A stretch of 11,894 nt of DNA from Streptosporangiaceae bacterium. Its GTDB lineage: Bacteria; Actinomycetota; Actinomycetes; Streptosporangiales; Streptosporangiaceae. The position numbers and the translations under genes were made by a program. The notes beneath the pieces were generated by a model that did no database searches, was not told where the DNA came from, and saw nothing but the letters and a program-made list of their open reading frames with translations. Positions 1 through 6,501 of the stretch are shown here, piece by piece (position 1 is the stretch's first letter; the number at the start of each line of letters is the position of its first letter). The stretch is taken from the NCBI GenBank assembly GCA_030041195.1, contig JASHOI010000286.1, forward strand, positions 1 to 11,894. Reading direction: 5' to 3'.

Positions 1-1
1 G

Positions 2-90
2 CGGAGGCTCGGGGATTTGAACCCCGGATGGGCGTGAACCCAAACCGCATTAGCAGTGCGGCGCCATAGACCGGACTAGGCGAAGCCTCC
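2..90 (-). tRNA. tRNA-Ser (anticodon GCU)
   Basis: A class II tRNA read on the minus strand, 89 nt long. The acceptor stem pairs GGAGGCT (84-90) with AGCCTCC (3-9), with G as discriminator base at position 2. The anticodon stem CCGCA/TGCGG encloses the loop CTGCTAA, giving anticodon GCT at 52-54, which decodes AGC and AGU. A long variable arm with GGG/CCC pairing, as serine tRNAs have, precedes a T arm with CGGGG/CCCCG and the loop TTCAAAT. Only the C at position 1 of a possible CCA end is visible because the window begins here. The ligase gene starts upstream on the same strand, and its stop codon is 83 nt from the tRNA 5' end. Confidence 0.96.
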
Positions 91-173
91 CAACGACCCA
101 TCGGGGTCCGACCCAGGGTACCGGTACCGGCTGAGCCCCGGCAAAGCAGATGGCGCGGCTGGCGGCGGGCCGG

Positions 174-1814
174 TCAGCGGGCTTCGATCACCTCGTAGTC
201 GCCGTTGGCGTAGGCGTCCCGGATCCTGGTCTTGGCGAACTTGCCGACGCTGGTCTTGGGCACCTCGGCGATGAACGACCACCGCTCCGGCAGCTGCCAG
301 CGCGGCACCTGTGCCGCCAGGAAGTCCCGCAGCTCGGCCGCGGTGACGGTCGCGCCCTGCGCCAGCACGACGGTGGCCAGCGGCCGCTCGCCCCACTTCT
401 CGTCCGGGACGCCGATCACCGCGGCCTCGGCAACCTGCGGGTGGGCCATCAGCAGGTTCTCCAGCTCCATCGACGAGATCCACTCGCCGCCGGACTTGAT
501 CACGTCCTTGGCCCGGTCGGTGAGCGTGACGAAACCGAGCCGGTCGATGGTGCCGACGTCGCCGGTCCGCAACCAGCCGTCGTGGAACTTGGCCGGGTCG
601 TCGTCCTTGTAGTAGCTGCCGGTCACCCACGGGCCGCGGGCCTCGATCTCGCCGACCGCCTCGCCGTCGTGCGGCAGCACCGTGCCGTCCGGGCCGACCA
701 GTCTGCCCTCGATCGCGCACATCAGCCTGCCCGCGCTGTCGCGGTAGCGCCACGCCTCGTCCTCCGGCGTGCCGGCGGGCGGGTGCGCCACGCTGCCCAG
801 CGGCGAGGTCTCGGTCATGCCCCAGGCCTGCACGATCCGGACGCCCAGCTCCTTCTCGTAGGCCTCCTGCAGCGCGTGCGGCACCGCGGATCCGCCGCAC
901 GGGACCAGCCGCAGCGAAGACAGATCGCCGCCGTGCTCGCGCACGTACGACAGCAGCATGTTCCAGATCGTGGGCACGGCGCCGGCGATCGTCGGGCGCT
1001 CGGCCTCGATGAGCCGGACCAGCGGCTCCGGCTGCAGGAACCGGTCCGGCATGATCAGGTCGGCGCCGGCCATCACGGCGGCGTACGGCAGCCCCCACGC
1101 GTTCGCGTGGAACATCGGCACCACCGGGAGCACCTTGTCCAGCTCCGACAGCGCGAACACGTTGCCGAGGCAGACGCCCATCGAGTGCAGGTAGGCCGAC
1201 CGGTGGCTGTAGACAACGCCCTTGGGGTGCCCGGTGGTGCCGCTGGTGTAGCACATCGCGGCGGCTGAGCGCTCGTCCAGCTCGGGCCAGTCGAACGTGT
1301 CCGGCTGCGCGGCGAGCAGGTCTTCGTAGGAGTGCACCTGGGGCCCGGCCGAGGCCAGATCATCCACGGGGCTTGGCGTTCCTGGCTCCGGACTTGTGAC
1401 CAGGACATGCCGGATTCCCGGCGCGTGGGGCAGGACCTGGGCCAGCAGCGGGACCAGGGTCGGGTCGACGATCACCACATCGTCTCCGGCGTGCGTGGCG
1501 ATGTAGCCGATCACGTTGGGGTCGAGCCGCAGGTTCAGCGTGTGCAGCACCGCGCCCATGGACGGGATCGTGAGGTAGGCCTCGAGGTGCTCGGCGTTGT
1601 TCCACATCAGCGTGGCCACCCGCTGGTCGCCGTCGACGCCGAGGCTGCGCAGGGCGTTCGCGAGCCGGGCGGCCCGGGCACCGGTCTCGCCGTAGCTCTG
1701 CCGACGGGTGCCGGACGACGTGCACGTCACCACCTCGCGGTCGGCATACGCCGACGTGCCGTAGCGCATGATCGCCTGAACCGTCAGCGGAACGTCCATC
1801 ATCGTGCTCTGCAC
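174..1814 (-). CDS. AlkK-like medium/long-chain fatty-acyl-CoA ligase
   Basis: An ATP-dependent fatty acid:CoA ligase (ANL adenylate-forming superfamily, 546 aa, full length) that activates fatty acids for degradation or lipid synthesis. Counted from the GTG at 1814, it has the P-loop motif YTSGTTGHPKG (189-199), the AlkK-type segment VVPMFHANAWGL (231-242), WGMTETSP (331-338), TGDVG (417-421), the hinge region DRAKDVIKSGGEW (433-445) and PKTSVGKFAKTR (519-530), whose K525 is the expected catalytic lysine. The start is chosen because a perfect AGGAGG lies at 1823-1828, 8 nt upstream. An earlier in-frame GTG at 1823 overlaps that ribosome site and is unlikely; the next ATG (1802) is too far. 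It is preceded by a sigma factor gene 115 nt away with a hairpin between, so it probably has its own promoter. The family is certain; chain-length preference is inferred from similarity of motifs to AlkK. Confidence 0.93.
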   Translation of the reverse strand: MQSTMMDVPLTVQAIMRYGTSAYADREVVTCTSSGTRRQSYGETGARAARLANALRSLGVDGDQRVATLMWNNAEHLEAYLTIPSMGAVLHTLNLRLDPNVIGYIATHAGDDVVIVDPTLVPLLAQVLPHAPGIRHVLVTSPEPGTPSPVDDLASAGPQVHSYEDLLAAQPDTFDWPELDERSAAAMCYTSGTTGHPKGVVYSHRSAYLHSMGVCLGNVFALSELDKVLPVVPMFHANAWGLPYAAVMAGADLIMPDRFLQPEPLVRLIEAERPTIAGAVPTIWNMLLSYVREHGGDLSSLRLVPCGGSAVPHALQEAYEKELGVRIVQAWGMTETSPLGSVAHPPAGTPEDEAWRYRDSAGRLMCAIEGRLVGPDGTVLPHDGEAVGEIEARGPWVTGSYYKDDDPAKFHDGWLRTGDVGTIDRLGFVTLTDRAKDVIKSGGEWISSMELENLLMAHPQVAEAAVIGVPDEKWGERPLATVVLAQGATVTAAELRDFLAAQVPRWQLPERWSFIAEVPKTSVGKFAKTRIRDAYANGDYEVIEAR

Positions 1815-1822
1815 TATGGCCA

Positions 1823-1828
1823 CCTCCT
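1823..1828 (-). promoter_or_regulatory. Strong ribosome binding site that fixes the ligase start
   Basis: Read on the minus strand this is AGGAGG, a perfect match to the anti-Shine-Dalgarno core. It lies 8 nt before the GTG at 1814. It overlaps the first possible GTG (1821-1823), so that codon should not be used. Confidence 0.7.
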
Positions 1829-1910
1829 GCGGTGTGCCCGGCTGACCCGCCCCTGATGGGCTGGAATGCCCCTGGGGTGGATAGTGCCACGCTCGCGGGA
1901 AAACGTCACC

Positions 1911-1930
1911 ACCGGCCCGGGTGGGCCGGT
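1911..1930 (-). terminator. Terminator-like hairpin after the sigma factor gene
   Basis: Perfect 8-bp arms ACCGGCCC (1911-1918) and GGGCCGGT (1923-1930) enclose a 4-nt loop. The hairpin begins at the stop codon of the sigma factor gene (1930-1932). On the minus strand a run of four T follows about 7 nt after the stem, so this can work as an intrinsic terminator. It separates the sigma factor from the ligase. Confidence 0.6.
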
Positions 1931-2550
1931 CAGTCGGCCTGCAGCTCCGCGTCGATCCGGAGCTTGGCGACCGCGCGTGAGACCGTGCTCTTGACGGTGC
2001 CCAGGCTCACTCCCAGCGCGTCGGCGACCTCCGCCTCGGTCATGTCCTCGAAGTAGCGGAGCACCACGGCCGCGCGCATCCGCTGCGGGAGCCGGTCCAC
2101 GGCGCGGCGCAGCGTATCCGCCAGGTCGCTGGTGCCGGTCTGGTCGGCGACCGCCTGGTCCGGGATCTCGTCGGTCGGGTACTCCTCCAGCCGCCGGCGG
2201 CGCCACCACGAGATGTGCGTGTTGACCATGGCCCGGCGGACGTAGCCGTCCAGCGCACTCCGGTCCTCGATCCGGTCCCAGGCCAGGTAGGTCTTGGCCA
2301 GCGCGGCCTGCAACAGGTCCTCTGCGTCTGCGCGGTTCCCGGTCAGTAGATATGCCGTCCGCAACAGCGACCGGCTACGGGCCGTTACGTAGTCCCGGAA
2401 GCCGGGGTCGTCGAACCCCGGCTGGCCTGGCCGCGGGGACAGCGCGCGCGCGTTGCCATGGCTCCGTCCGGGGACGGCGCCTTCCCGCTGGTCACCGGCT
2501 GCGACGCCCCGAGTTGGTGCAGCTGAATCCGCGCGTGCTCCCGCCACCAT
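1930..2550 (-). CDS. SigE-family RNA polymerase sigma factor (ECF-like, sigma-70 regions 2 and 4)
   Basis: A small alternative sigma factor that redirects RNA polymerase to a dedicated promoter set. Counted from the ATG at 2550 (206 aa), region 2 covers about residues 50-118 and includes LLRTAYLLTGNRADAEDLLQ, the core-binding signature of the actinobacterial SigE family, followed by an arginine-rich segment SWWRRRRLEE. Region 4 covers about 145-198 with the helix-turn-helix TEAEVADALGVSLGTVKSTV. There is an unusual N-terminal extension of roughly 45 residues rich in Gly, Ala, Arg and Pro. The ATG at 2550 is preferred because a GGCGGGGG stretch sits 7 nt upstream; an in-frame GTG at 2571 is possible but has no good ribosome site. 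No anti-sigma factor gene lies next to it, which is common in this family. Its target genes cannot be read from the sequence. Confidence 0.9.
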   Translation of the reverse strand: MVAGARADSAAPTRGVAAGDQREGAVPGRSHGNARALSPRPGQPGFDDPGFRDYVTARSRSLLRTAYLLTGNRADAEDLLQAALAKTYLAWDRIEDRSALDGYVRRAMVNTHISWWRRRRLEEYPTDEIPDQAVADQTGTSDLADTLRRAVDRLPQRMRAAVVLRYFEDMTEAEVADALGVSLGTVKSTVSRAVAKLRIDAELQAD

Positions 2551-2824
2551 GTGATCGCCCCCGCCGCTCACATTCTTACGGTACCCAGCCGGGAGCGTTA
2601 ACGAGCGACTACCCCTTGTAACGGCGCGCCGGCGCGCCGGAGATACAGGTAGGGCGCCGCCGCGACGTCGCCGCCGGGACGTACATGTGTGACCTCCGAC
2701 TGGAAAAGGCGTGAACCGCTTGACGTGGGCTGGGCCAGATAAGCATGGTCATTTAGGCTGGGCTCGTTGCCCAGGTGAAAGGCGGCGTTGGGCGCCGGGT
2801 CGCGAGCCCGGCAGGGGAGGGCCG
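2551..2824. promoter_or_regulatory. Divergent intergenic region between the sigma factor and the Cys-rich/MauE operon
   Basis: This 274-bp spacer must hold promoters for genes running in both directions. It contains an 18-bp perfect palindrome (2622-2639). A possible -35 element TTGACG (2720-2725) points toward the plus-strand operon; the nearest -10-like hexamer, TAAGCA (2740-2745), follows after only 14 nt, so the pair is weak. An open frame reaches back to a GTG at 2711, but the promoter-like content and the good ribosome site at 2814-2820 argue that translation starts at 2825. Confidence 0.4.
2622..2639. repeat. 18-bp perfect G/C palindrome upstream of the sigma factor gene
   Basis: The sequence is two GGCGCGCC-type palindromes fused, so the whole 18 bp equals its own reverse complement. 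It lies about 70-90 bp upstream of the sigma factor start and about 185 bp upstream of the plus-strand operon. It could be a binding site for a dimeric regulator or simply a G/C-rich cruciform; nothing else in the sequence decides between these. Confidence 0.5.
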
Positions 2825-3856
2825 ATGCTGGACGTCCACCGGGACTACCGGTGTTGCGATCGCTGTGCCGGAAACGCCACCGCTCTGCGCACGTCGCGGC
2901 GGCGCAGGCTGAAGGCCGCGGTGTTCGCGGGGCAGCAGGGCCCCCCGGACGCGGCAGCCGACCGCGCCGACGACTTCCCGGCGCCGGGCAAGCTGCCGCG
3001 GGCGCTCACCGGCACCGTGCGCGACGTCAGCCCGCACGTGCTGGTGATCGGGAACGGCGCCAGCGAGACGCGGATCGCGCTCACCTCGGACGCGACGGCC
3101 TGGCGCGGCGGCCCGCTGGAGCCTTCCGGGGTGCAGCCGGGAGACCAGGCGGTGGTCCGGCTGCACCGCTCGCAGCGCGGCGTGGCCGACCGGATCTGGG
3201 CGAACATCGGCCGCGTCACCGGGGTCATCATCGAGCGCGACCGCAGCAGCCTGCTGGTTGACGAGGGCAAGACGAAGCCGCGCCAGTTAGTGACGATCCC
3301 GGGTGCCGTGTTCGGCCGGATCCAGGTCCGCTTCCCGAACCTCGAGCCCGGATACCTCATCGACGTCATCGGCGTCCGGCGGCCCGGGGAACTGGAGGCG
3401 CGGACACCGGCGACGTCCCAGCCCGCCTACCCCGTTAACCAGATGCCCGCGCCGGCGATGGTGACCGGCCGGGTGCCCACCACGATCAGCGGTTCCGTCA
3501 CCTGGCATGAGCCGGTTGATGAGCCACCCGGGCTGCTTGGCGTGCTGTACCCGGCCCTCGACCCGGGATCCGGGTGTGCCGAGGACCCGGTCGGGACCGC
3601 CGCGCCGCGCTTCGTGCGCATGCCCTACCTCGCCGTCGGCAGCGTGCTGCAGGTCAGCAACGACTGCACCGGCAGCTCGTGCGCGCTGTCGGTCACCGGC
3701 TGCGCCGCCATCGCCCGGCTGTTCAACGACCGGTGCGTCACCTGCGGCACCTCGCCCCGTGGCCGTGTTGCGGACCTGACTCAGGCCAGCTTCATCTCGC
3801 TGGGCGGCGAGCTCGACCGGGGCTGTTTCAACGCGACGATCACGATTGGCCGCTGA
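2825..3856 (+). CDS. Cysteine-rich protein with probable C-terminal double-psi beta-barrel (RlpA/expansin-like) domain
   Basis: A 343-aa protein of unknown function. Visible parts: an N-terminal cluster YRCCDRC (C10, C11, C14) followed by a basic stretch SRRRRLK (24-30); a beta-rich middle (about 60-185) that resembles two small OB-like barrels; a Pro-rich linker (190-220); and a C-terminal segment (about 255-343) whose pattern PYLAVGSVLQV, then ARLFNDRC, then ADLTQASFISLGG resembles the double-psi beta-barrel of RlpA and expansins, with D317 at the place of the usual acidic residue. There are ten cysteines, C10, 11, 14, 251, 281, 286, 293, 304, 307 and 334, including the CxxC pairs 11-14 and 304-307. 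I see no convincing signal peptide or membrane segment, which is odd for such a fold. The start is ATG 2825 with GGGGAGG at 2814-2820. It is tightly coupled to a MauE gene, so redox chemistry on its cysteines is a reasonable inference. The fold assignment is by eye. Confidence 0.72.
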   Translation: MLDVHRDYRCCDRCAGNATALRTSRRRRLKAAVFAGQQGPPDAAADRADDFPAPGKLPRALTGTVRDVSPHVLVIGNGASETRIALTSDATAWRGGPLEPSGVQPGDQAVVRLHRSQRGVADRIWANIGRVTGVIIERDRSSLLVDEGKTKPRQLVTIPGAVFGRIQVRFPNLEPGYLIDVIGVRRPGELEARTPATSQPAYPVNQMPAPAMVTGRVPTTISGSVTWHEPVDEPPGLLGVLYPALDPGSGCAEDPVGTAAPRFVRMPYLAVGSVLQVSNDCTGSSCALSVTGCAAIARLFNDRCVTCGTSPRGRVADLTQASFISLGGELDRGCFNATITIGR

Positions 3857-3858
3857 CG

Positions 3859-4893
3859 ATGCTCGGCCACACGGTGCTCGAGATCCGGGAGGCTCAGGTC
3901 CCGCTGCTGTCGGCCATGCTGCTCGGCGGGTGCGCGGCCAAGTTCGGCCGGATCGTGCGCGTCGGGTCGCTGGACGCCGGCCTCGGACCGACCGCGCTGT
4001 TTCCGCTCCGGCTGCGCCGCCCGGCCGCGATCGCGACCTGCGTGGTGGAGTTCGCCTGCGGCGTGGCGCTCATCGTCACCGCCGGCGGGCTCGGCCGCGG
4101 CGACGCCGCGAACGCCGTTCGGCTCGTCACGTCGCTGCTGTTCCTGGTCGCTACGTGCGCCCTGCTCGAGCTGCGGACCAGCCATCCCGACGCCGGCTGC
4201 GGGTGCTTCGGCGAGTTCAGCAAGGCCCCGGTCAGCGGGCGCACGATGGCCAGGTCGACGCTTTTCGCCGCCGCGGCGCTGGCCACGATCGGGCTGCCCC
4301 CGTTGCGGGCACCGCAGCCCGGTGCGGATGCGGCCAGGCTGCTGGGGATTTTCGCCGTCGAGCTTCTCGTGATCGCCGCGCTTTCCCCCGAGCTCGGCGA
4401 AGCACTCGCCCGGCTCGGCTACTCCGAGCCGTGCGAGCTGCGCAGGCTGCCCGCGGTCCGGACGCTGGCCGCCCTGCGGCGCAGCTCGCAGTGGCGCAAG
4501 CGGGCCTGGTTGATCACGGCCGAGGTGCCCGTCGACATGTGGCGCGAGCTCTGCTGGCGGTACGTGGTGTTCCCGGCCCGGGTCGACGGCAGGGCCACCG
4601 AGATCGTCTTCGCCGTCTATCTGCGGCCGCACCGGCCGGTGATCCACGCCGCGCTCGTCGAATCGGCATCGGGCGAGGTGCTGCCGTGGCCCGCGGCCCC
4701 CTCGCGACGGCGGTGGGTCTTCGGAGCCAAACCGTTGTGGGCGGACCCCGTTCCGGCCGGCGATCGTGAGCTCGGTGCGGGCGCCGGGTCTGGCTCCGGC
4801 TCTGAGCTTGGCTCCGGGCTTGGTGCCGCGCCCGTTTCCGTCTCTGGGTCGAGAGGCTCCCCACCGGTCCACAGCCGGTTCACGATTCGTTAG
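3859..4893 (+). CDS. MauE/DoxX-type redox membrane protein with C-terminal cytosolic extension
   Basis: A membrane protein of the MauE family (methylamine utilisation protein E and relatives), thought to help transfer electrons for disulfide formation or maturation of partner proteins. From the ATG at 3859 (344 aa) hydrophobic segments lie near residues 13-28, 56-77, 88-105, 132-148 and 160-176. The diagnostic motif GCGCFGEF (113-120) supplies C114 and C116; further cysteines are C25, C61, C67 and C100. Ordinary MauE proteins end after the membrane part, but here about 165 more residues follow, ending in a Gly/Ser/Ala low-complexity tail (about 305-335). The start lies 2 nt after the stop of the Cys-rich gene and has no ribosome site of its own, so translation is probably coupled. 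An upstream in-frame extension into the preceding gene is not credible. The family is well supported; the partner is inferred. Confidence 0.83.
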   Translation: MLGHTVLEIREAQVPLLSAMLLGGCAAKFGRIVRVGSLDAGLGPTALFPLRLRRPAAIATCVVEFACGVALIVTAGGLGRGDAANAVRLVTSLLFLVATCALLELRTSHPDAGCGCFGEFSKAPVSGRTMARSTLFAAAALATIGLPPLRAPQPGADAARLLGIFAVELLVIAALSPELGEALARLGYSEPCELRRLPAVRTLAALRRSSQWRKRAWLITAEVPVDMWRELCWRYVVFPARVDGRATEIVFAVYLRPHRPVIHAALVESASGEVLPWPAAPSRRRWVFGAKPLWADPVPAGDRELGAGAGSGSGSELGSGLGAAPVSVSGSRGSPPVHSRFTIR

Positions 4894-4963
4894 CGCGGCC
4901 GTTTTCCGGCGTGACAAGCCCGCTCCCGCGCCGCCCGCCCGCCCGCCGCGTCCAAGATCCAAT

Positions 4964-5010
4964 GATCTAGGAGGCTGGGCGGCAGTATTTGCTCGCGAGG
5001 CTCCTAGATC
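4964..5010. terminator. Possible bidirectional terminator: 10-bp inverted repeat
   Basis: Perfect arms GATCTAGGAG (4964-4973) and CTCCTAGATC (5001-5010) enclose a 27-nt loop, 71 nt beyond the MauE stop. There is no T run on the plus side, and the loop is long for an intrinsic terminator. Placement between converging genes favours termination, but a protein-binding site is also possible. Confidence 0.4.
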
Positions 5011-5107
5011 TTCATGAATCCGGGTGAAACGGGCAGCCGGACCTCGTGTCATCGTGCCTCGCCGGAAGGTCTGGCGTTTTCTAGGGATTTCTAGGCGATC
5101 TTGTAGA

Positions 5108-5137
5108 GGGGGCAAGAGTTTCGCAGAGGGCGCCCCC
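5108..5137 (-). terminator. Possible terminator hairpin after the ATPase gene
   Basis: Arms GGGGGC (5108-5113) and GCCCCC (5132-5137) form a 6-bp all-G/C stem with an 18-nt loop, starting 3 nt beyond the ATPase stop codon on the minus strand. No T run follows. Position is good, structure is moderate. Confidence 0.35.
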
Positions 5138-5139
5138 GC

Positions 5140-6321
5140 TCAAGCCGGCTGGGCGCGCAGGAATCGGCCGAAATGCGGCACGGTAAAGGCGATCAGGCCG
5201 CGCTCGGAGCTGTAAATCAGCCCCTTTTTGATCAGGCTGTCCCGGGCCGGGGAAACGCTGGACGGCTTGCGGCCCAGTTCGTCGGCGACCTGGGCCGTCG
5301 GCACCGGCTCGTCGCCGAGCTGGGCCATCGCCCGCATGTACTCGCGCTCGGCGGGTGTGGCGCGCTCGTACCTGCTGCCGAAGAATCCGACCGCGAGCTC
5401 GCCGGCCGCCACCGGGCTCGCCACGCTGACGTCGGCCGCTGTGACCGGGCTCGCAGCGGCGACGTCCCAGGTGACCTTGCCGTAGGCCTGCACGAAGTAG
5501 GGGTATCCGTCGGCCGCCGCGTAGAGGGCGTCCAGCGCCGCTGGCTCGAAGTCAGCGCCCTCGCGCCGGGCCGGGGCGAGCAACGCGAAATCGGCGGCAT
5601 CCCGGTCGAGGCGGTCGATCGGCACGTACCGGAACAGCCGCTCGGAGTAGCTCTTGCTGGCGGACAGCACCGACGGCAGGTGCGGAAGCCCCGCGCCGAC
5701 CACGATCAGCGGCCCGCCGGTCTGCGACAGTTCGTGGCAGGCCGCGCAGAGCGCGGAGACATCGGGCGCGGGCACGTCCTGCATCTCGTCGACGAACAGC
5801 GCGATGCCCACCGAGAGGTCGGCGGCGACCGAGGCCGCGTCGGTCAGCAGTTCGGTGAGGTCGATCTCGAGGTCGCCGGAATCGGCCCGGCCGCGTGACG
5901 CGGGCACGTCGATGCCCAGGTGCGCCGCGTACGACCCCTTCGGCGCGGCAGGGTCGCGGATGGTGAATGCCTTGAGCACGCCGAGAAACTGGTCGATCCG
6001 GTCCGGCGCTCGGTGCCTCGGCGCGAGCTCGCGCACGGCCATGTGCAGGGCCGAGGCAATCGGGCGCCTGATCGACTGGTCGGGCCGCGCCTCGATCTTG
6101 CCCGTTCCCCAGAGCCGCTGCATCGCCATCGAGCGGAACGCATTCAGCAGCACGGTTTTGCCGACACCGCGCAGCCCGGTGAGGACCATGCTGCGTTCTG
6201 GCCGCCCGCGGGCGACGCGTTCAAGCACGATTTCGAACTGGCCGATCTCGCGGTCGCGGCCCGCGAGTTCCGGCGGGCGCTGGCCAGCCCCGGGAGCATA
6301 GGGATTGCGAACCGGGTCCAC
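5140..6321 (-). CDS. AAA family ATPase with C-terminal winged helix (Orc1/Cdc6-like archaeal-ATPase type)
   Basis: A 393-aa ATPase of a family widespread in Actinomycetota, annotated only as ATP-binding protein; its cellular role is not established. Counted from the GTG at 6321: the typical family N-terminus NPYAPGAGQRPPELAGRDRE (6-25), Walker A GLRGVGKT (49-56), Walker B ALFVDEMQD (174-182), a sensor-1-like strand LIVVGAGLPHLP (205-216) and a C-terminal winged helix (about 325-385, including PTAQVADELGRKPSSVSPAR) that could bind DNA. The frame stays open to a TTG at 6366, but the extra 15 residues do not look like the family and would be coded through an inverted repeat, so the GTG is preferred even though no clear ribosome site precedes it; translation may be leaderless. 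The 9-bp inverted repeat 26 nt upstream may control it. It is a single gene converging on the MauE operon. Confidence 0.85.
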   Translation of the reverse strand: MDPVRNPYAPGAGQRPPELAGRDREIGQFEIVLERVARGRPERSMVLTGLRGVGKTVLLNAFRSMAMQRLWGTGKIEARPDQSIRRPIASALHMAVRELAPRHRAPDRIDQFLGVLKAFTIRDPAAPKGSYAAHLGIDVPASRGRADSGDLEIDLTELLTDAASVAADLSVGIALFVDEMQDVPAPDVSALCAACHELSQTGGPLIVVGAGLPHLPSVLSASKSYSERLFRYVPIDRLDRDAADFALLAPARREGADFEPAALDALYAAADGYPYFVQAYGKVTWDVAAASPVTAADVSVASPVAAGELAVGFFGSRYERATPAEREYMRAMAQLGDEPVPTAQVADELGRKPSSVSPARDSLIKKGLIYSSERGLIAFTVPHFGRFLRAQPA

Positions 6322-6346
6322 GGCATTGGAGCTTATTGCGTGATCT

Positions 6347-6378
6347 AGCGCTTTCCTTAGATTCAATTAGAAAGCGCT
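6347..6378 (-). promoter_or_regulatory. 9-bp inverted repeat upstream of the ATPase gene (candidate operator)
   Basis: Perfect arms AGCGCTTTC (6347-6355) and GAAAGCGCT (6370-6378) flank an AT-rich 14-nt centre (6356-6369). In this very G/C-rich window the AT-rich centre and its position 26-57 nt before the GTG start suggest an operator or promoter region rather than a terminator. The ATPase carries its own winged helix, so autoregulation is possible but not shown. Confidence 0.5.
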
Positions 6379-6402
6379 TGCCGGCGTGTCGCGGCAAGCC
6401 CG

Positions 6403-6448
6403 CCGGACCGTACCGGAGGCGGGGCCACTCGCCCCCAGTACGGCCCGG
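6403..6448 (-). terminator. Terminator-like hairpin after the beta-propeller gene
   Basis: CCGGaCCGTAC (6403-6413) pairs with GTACGGcCCGG (6438-6448), giving ten base pairs with one A/C mismatch; a GGGG/CCCC pairing can form inside the loop. It lies 54 nt past the stop of the propeller gene on the minus strand and before the ATPase control region. No T run follows, as is usual in G/C-rich actinobacteria. Confidence 0.55.
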
Positions 6449-6501
6449 ACGGACGTCTTGGCCGGCCGCGCTGAGCACGGCGTTTCCCTGCGGTCGCCGG
6501 G

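Larger units (their letters stand above)
4894..5139. other. Convergent intergenic spacer, CTAG-rich
   Basis: This 246-bp spacer lies between the ends of the plus-strand MauE gene and the minus-strand ATPase gene. It has a pure G/C tract near 4926-4950, a 10-bp inverted repeat (4964-5010), two direct copies of TTTCTAGG 10 bp apart (5078-5085 and 5088-5095) and a second hairpin (5108-5137). I see no gene in it. Confidence 0.6.

Noticed and set aside
150..1268. Long plus-strand open frame opposite the ligase gene, and a similar minus-strand frame at 76-1254
   Set aside because: Products are Arg/Ala/Pro/Gly-rich with no domain, and they lie over a gene with complete catalytic motifs. Such frames are expected in high-GC DNA.
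2711..2824. Upstream extension of the Cys-rich gene to a GTG at 2711
   Set aside because: The extra 38 residues look like translated promoter DNA, and the ATG at 2825 has a good ribosome site.
5078..5095. TTTCTAGG direct repeats as the start of a CRISPR array
   Set aside because: The repeats are only 8 bp and 10 bp apart; there are no spacers and no cas genes.
3781..5115. 444-codon minus-strand open frame opposite the MauE gene
   Set aside because: The product is a low-complexity, Arg- and Pro-rich chain with no recognisable domain, while the other strand codes membrane helices and the GCGCF motif.
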